The notes under the pieces: generated by a model
The model's database searches: none
What the model was told of the DNA's origin: nothing
The model's input: the letters and a program-made list of their open reading frames with translations, nothing else
From: Anaeramoeba flamelloides
Lineage: Eukaryota; Metamonada; Anaeramoebidae
Length of the DNA stretch: 64,000 nucleotides
Assembly (NCBI GenBank): GCA_027625915.1
Contig: JANTQA010000047.1
Span: 17,298,001-17,362,000 of the forward strand
Direction of reading: 5' to 3'
Shown here: piece after piece, positions 59,957 to 64,000 of the stretch
How positions within the stretch are numbered: position 1 is the stretch's first letter
How the letters are laid out: every line of letters begins with the position of its first letter
Translations under genes and position numbers: made by a program

Positions 59957-60577
59957 TTACAATTGCTTATTTTCTACAGTTGAAGTAGAGGATGAGTTGT
60001 TATCGCTTCCCGTTCCATTTTCGTTATTCTCTTTTACTTTTTCTTCCAATTTTATTTCAATATCAATAGTGCTTTCTTTGTTTGGCTCCTTATTTTTGTC
60101 AATAGTTTTAGAATTTTGCTCATTCTCATTCTTATTCTCATTCTTGTTGAGTGCCTCGCTTTTTTTGATCAAATTGTTTGGTTCGACATTTGAACCTTGT
60201 TTTAATTCTAAATTTGAACCATTGTTTGAGTTTGTTTTTTCAATTGTTTTTTCATTTTTGATTTCATTTTCATCATTAAAAAAAAAATCTGAATCAAGCT
60301 CAAGATCGCCTTTTTCTTCTTTTATTCGATTTTCCAGTTTCTGTTGTTCTTTTAGTAAATTTCGTGACAGGATCGTTACATTATCTATTTGGTCTGTCAG
60401 ATTTTTAATTTCTTGTCTTAACCAATTTTGGTGCTGAAGAGTTGTTTCGAGCGAGTTGTCTTCTATTTGTTTTTTTTCTTTTTCTTTTTCTTGTTCTTGC
60501 TCTTGCTCTTGTTCTTGTTCTTGTGTTTTATTGTTGTTTTCTTCTTTTTTGGTTGTGATTGGTTCTTTGTCACTCAT
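59957..60577 (-). CDS. low-complexity coiled-coil protein, unknown function
   Basis: 206 residues, single exon, ATG start, TAA stop. Residues about 19-36 are a Gln-Glu/Lys-Glu repeat encoded by CAAGAG units. Residues 45-90 (LQHQNWLRQEIKNLTDQI followed by a Leu-heptad stretch with LSRNLLKEQQKLENRI) are free of low complexity and should form a coiled coil; this is the only part likely to be conserved. The rest is Asn/Lys/Glu/Ser-rich and probably disordered. No membrane segment, signal peptide or catalytic motif. I do not recognise the family. The start, the amphipathic core and ordinary codon use suggest a real gene rather than a chance frame, though the opposite-strand frame is also open over much of it. 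Confidence 0.6.
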   Translation of the reverse strand: MSDKEPITTKKEENNNKTQEQEQEQEQEQEKEKEKKQIEDNSLETTLQHQNWLRQEIKNLTDQIDNVTILSRNLLKEQQKLENRIKEEKGDLELDSDFFFNDENEIKNEKTIEKTNSNNGSNLELKQGSNVEPNNLIKKSEALNKNENKNENEQNSKTIDKNKEPNKESTIDIEIKLEEKVKENNENGTGSDNNSSSTSTVENKQL

Positions 60578-61344
60578 TATTTCTTTTTAAAAACCTTTGA
60601 TAATTAATCTTTTAAATTACTAGCAAAAAATAACAAAAAGAAAATGAAAAAAATGTCTTTTCATCGAATGTATTTATTCTATGTAATATATTCTAAATTG
60701 ATTTTTTACAAGATTATAGAATTATTTTACATGACGGGTTTTGAATTATAAACTTTTTAGTTTCTACGGTGTTCGATTAAATAGGAAAAAAGTTTTTTTT
60801 AACTTTTCATTTTTGCAAAAGTTTTAAAATTGTAGTTCCATTTCTGACTTCGAAAACAGAAAAAATAAATCTGTACTAACTTTCGAAAAGGGTTTGTTAA
60901 ACTTGAAAGAATAAACTAATGTTAATTGTAAAATAATATGATCAAAATTTTCATACAGCTTTCCAAAAACTCATCCAATAAATTAAAATAAATCATCAAA
61001 ATCCCCAATTCTAAAAAGGTAAATAAATAATTTAAGCTGGTTTGACTGAATTCTAAAATTGAAAGGTAAAATTGTTTCACTAAATTCTTTTTTTGGAAAA
61101 CTGAAGGAAATTTTATATCTTATTTTACGACTAATAGTTGAGTTCAAGTTTTTTCTTAGAATATTGATCGTTTTTGGAAGAAAAAAAAGAAAAAGAATAA
61201 GAGCTGTACCTTTTTTTTTATAATTAAGGTAACTATTACCTTGGGAGTAAGGTCTGAAATTTCAAAATATTCTTATACCCAGTCACTTGTTTTTAATTTA
61301 TTCAATTAGATCTCTCATAAAAAGGTGAATATAAATGGATTTAA
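60578..61344. other. intergenic, no gene seen
   Basis: AT-rich spacer upstream of the coiled-coil gene. Nothing recognised. Confidence 0.5.
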
Positions 61345-62430
61345 GGATCAGTACTCTAAGACAACAAGTCTGAATTTTAAAATATGTTCTTGGTGATAAT
61401 CTCATCTCGAGAATTTTTGTATTTGCCAAGTGTCAAAAAATTCTGATCAACTAAGAAAGCCCGAATAGAAAAATAGTTTAGGGAGATCAATTTTTTTTTT
61501 CCTTTTTTTCAGAAAAAGAAAACTTTTAAATTCATTTTATTTCTCACATTAGAACAAAATTTTTCCCCTTTTTTATTACAGTTTTCGTCATTATAATACA
61601 ATAATAAGTCTTTGTTGTCAGTAATATTAATTTAAAGATTTTAAACAATTTTTGAGATAATTCTTTTGGTTAACCAAAAAAAAAAAAAATGATTTATTCA
61701 ACAAATTGAAAAATGATTTATTCAACAAATTGAAAAATAATTGTATTTTTTGAGAAGGATAGTTATAATAATTAAACTTTTAAAGTCATTTAAAAAATTT
61801 TACAAAGAAATTTTGATTTTGTTTTAAGATAAAATTCGACTCTTCAAAATAAAATTGTCTAAAAGATATTTGGGAATAGAGTAATTTTTTCCTCAAAATT
61901 CAAAATGTTTTTATTTCTTACAAAAATGTTTAAAATTGTCATAAAGGCTTCTTGTGAATATGAACCAATAAATTATTAAAAACAGTTTTCAAAATTGAAT
62001 ATTTTTTTGCTATTTTTTTGTGATTTCATTTTTTAAAAACGAGAAAATAACTTTTTTAACTTTAAAGATGAAATAACTGCTTAATAAATCAAAATTTAAT
62101 TGATAAAATGTTGTTAAATTTATAACAAATATTCATTTATTAAATGTTCTATACTTCAATTGGTTTTATTTGCTGAGATTTGTCTTGAAATATCGATTAG
62201 TATATATAATAATTAAAAATTTTCTTTCTATACCAATACTTTCCAATTTAAAACGAAAAAAATATTAAATAATTTTCAAGAAATAATAATAAAAAGTTAT
62301 TATATATATATATATATATTGGAAACATGTTAATTTTGGATTTTAAATATTAGACTCAAATTAATAAAGTTTTTAGATTAGCTAACTCACCCATTTCATA
62401 ATTTAAGATACAAACTACAAAAAAATTTTT
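61345..62430 (+). repeat. dispersed repeat G, copy 2
   Basis: Direct copy of 1335-3030 without the C1 MITE and without the 440-bp hairpin. Landmarks: CAGTACTCT, TTTTTCAGAAAAAGAAAA, GAGATAATTCTTTTGGTTAA, TCTATACTTCAATTGG, AACATGTTAATTTTGGATTT. A 23-base duplication (GATTTATTCAACAAATTG units) near 61690-61735 and a TA run at 62299-62320 are private to this copy. Confidence 0.7.
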
Positions 62431-62449
62431 TTCAAATAAAATAAATTCG

Positions 62450-62966
62450 AAAAATTTGGACACAGTTTAAACAGTTGAAAGAATGGCAATACTCCACTTT
62501 TCATTCAATTTGGAAAGAATTTTGATTTTACAAATTATTTCATTTTTTGTCTTTTTTGTTTTGTTTTCATTTCCTTTTTTTCAGTTACGTAATCTGTTTC
62601 GTTAGATCGGGTATTTTTTCGATGGTTGATAGAAAGATAGTGTTGAGTTTGTTAAATTGAAAAATCACATTCAATTGTTAGGTGGTTTCTTGACATTTGA
62701 TCGATTAACAATTAATAGTAAAATTTCAAAAAATTTACCTATACATTTTTTGTTCCTCTCGTTTCATTATTTTAGACACATCAATTTTTTTTTTTGAGTT
62801 TTATATTTTTTTCATTTGTTTGTATGAAAATAATTACTTATAAAAACATTAATATTGGGTATCTTAAATTTTGTTTTATATTAGGTTTGGAAAAATACAA
62901 TAAACTGGGTTTTTTTGCTGCCTATTTTTGATTTTGGATGTGTCCAAATTTTTGGAAGGGGGTTTA
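62450..62966 (-). mobile_element. MITE family E, copy E2
   Basis: Reverse-oriented relative to E1. Ends AAATTTGGACACAGTTTAAA and GGATGTGTCCAAATTTTTGG. It matches E1 over its whole length, including AATGGTTGATAG-like and GGTTTGGAAAAATACAATAA blocks in complement. It starts right after repeat G2 ends. Confidence 0.78.
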
Positions 62967-64000
62967 CTTGACAATATTTTATATTTTTTTTTAAAAATAT
63001 TACTCTAATAATTTAGTCTGGAGAATAAGAAAGGAGAAAAAAGATCAAAAAGAAGATTTTTACAAATTATTTAGGTGTAAAAAGAATTCTTTCATCTTTT
63101 TTGATTTTTCGAATACAAGAACTGAAATGAGATAAAACCAAATTAATAAAGAGTATTTTTCAAAATATTTTCACTTGGTTAATTACTATTGAGTTGAAAA
63201 AGCTCTTTATAAAAGTGTTAATGTATAAAGTAAATTTTATATTTTTTTCGATTATTACCAGGGTTGAATCTTCTTTATATTTAGAAGAAGAGTTACGAAG
63301 GAAAAAGATCAAACGATAACTTTAACAATACTGACACTGAAAATCTAAAATAAAAAGTATGAGTGAATTGAAAATAAAAACAAAAAAGTAAAGGGTAAAA
63401 AATCTCAATTGTTTTAAGTAAAAGATCAAAAAAAAAAATGAAATTAGAACTATTAAATACCGATCCCAAAGTGAACATTCATGATCAATTTTCAAATTAT
63501 TAAATCAATTCAACCAAAAGTATCTTGGATGTGATTTTGAGAACCCTTAATTAACGATTGCATTTTTTTTTATTTATTTTGATTTATTACTTTTTACTTC
63601 TTATTAACCCTTTTCAAATTTAATTTTTTTTTCTTTTTTTCATTTATTTTTTTTTTCTTTTTTTGCTTTTGAAAAATAAAAAAATTTGCATGTGTGGTTA
63701 GCTTGAAAAATCGTGAAATATATGATTTTATTCTTAAATTACCTTAGATGAAATTTCAGTAAAATTAAATTTAGAGTGTAATTTACACTGCTTCCTTCAA
63801 AAAAAAGTAAAATTTTTTTACCTTCAATAAAATTAAAATAGTAAAAAATAAAATAAAAAAATTACAAAATTTTATAAACTTCTGAATTAATAAGTTTTAA
63901 TTTGGGTTAGTTTGTTATATATTGGAATCAAAATTTATGATTTCAAATCCTAGAAAAGTTTATTTTCTAAAGTTGGTCTTGATTACAATAGTATTGAAAA
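62967..64000. other. terminal spacer, no gene seen
   Basis: AT-rich. At about 63706-63820 there is a second copy of the GTGAAATATATGATTTTA ... GAGTGTAATTTACA block of 52302-52405. The short minus-strand frame at 63293-63478 has no support. Confidence 0.5.

Noticed and set aside
59997-60437. Plus-strand 146-codon Phe/Ser-rich frame
   Set aside because: Antisense of the coiled-coil gene; its hydrophobic run is the mirror of Lys/Glu/Asn codons.

Overview
This is a very AT-rich (mostly A/T homopolymers between genes) nuclear fragment of a eukaryotic microbe. Spliceosomal GT-AG introns, Asn- and Lys/Glu-rich low-complexity insertions, the standard genetic code (TAA, TAG and TGA are all used as stops), and eukaryotic membrane-traffic genes (VTI1, WDR11, a Drp1/Vps1 dynamin, OCH1, AUR1, RACK1) show this. 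The protein style fits an amoeboid protist such as an Anaeramoeba-like metamonad or an amoebozoan. That placement is inference only.

Layout. 1-4.1 kb: repeats only (a multi-hairpin array, a 1.7-kb dispersed repeat carrying two nested insertions). 4.2-5.3 kb: VTI1 v-SNARE, three exons, plus strand. 5.3-9.5 kb: no gene seen. 9.5-19.9 kb: WDR11, plus strand, two exons separated by a 6.6-kb intron packed with foldback repeats. 20-23.6 kb: repeats. 23.7-29.9 kb: a dynamin-related GTPase, minus strand, two exons separated by a 4.0-kb intron. 30-37 kb: accessory stretch with a degraded LINE, three copies of a TA-flanked MITE (one inside the LINE), a partial MITE of another family and a fourth multi-hairpin array. 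37.3-39.1 kb: OCH1-type mannosyltransferase with a degenerate second glycosyltransferase domain. 41.3-44 kb: four non-coding foldback elements end to end. 45-45.9 kb: AUR1-type inositol-phosphorylceramide synthase. 46.1-47.2 kb: another foldback element. 49.4-51.5 kb: RACK1, minus strand, three exons. 52.6-54.4 kb: membrane-anchored RING protein, minus strand. 54.4-59.9 kb: no gene seen. 60.0-60.6 kb: a Glu/Gln/Asn-rich coiled-coil protein, minus strand. 60.6-64 kb: repeats.

How the genes relate. There is no operon. Five of the eight genes belong to the secretory/endosomal system: VTI1 (Golgi-endosome fusion), WDR11 (capture of vesicles at the trans-Golgi), the dynamin (membrane scission or organelle division), OCH1 (Golgi N-glycan outer chain) and AUR1 (Golgi sphingolipid synthesis). 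I take this as coincidence of common housekeeping classes rather than a cluster.

The strongest observations are: two exactly phased giant introns that act as repeat sinks while other introns are 106-931 nt; a dispersed family built of three or four different hairpins joined by a conserved GC-richer linker (four large copies), which I do not recognise; and a datable nesting of MITEs in a repeat whose empty sites are present elsewhere in the same window. Repeat and element borders were read by eye and are approximate to about 10-30 bases unless a TA or TTAA boundary is stated.
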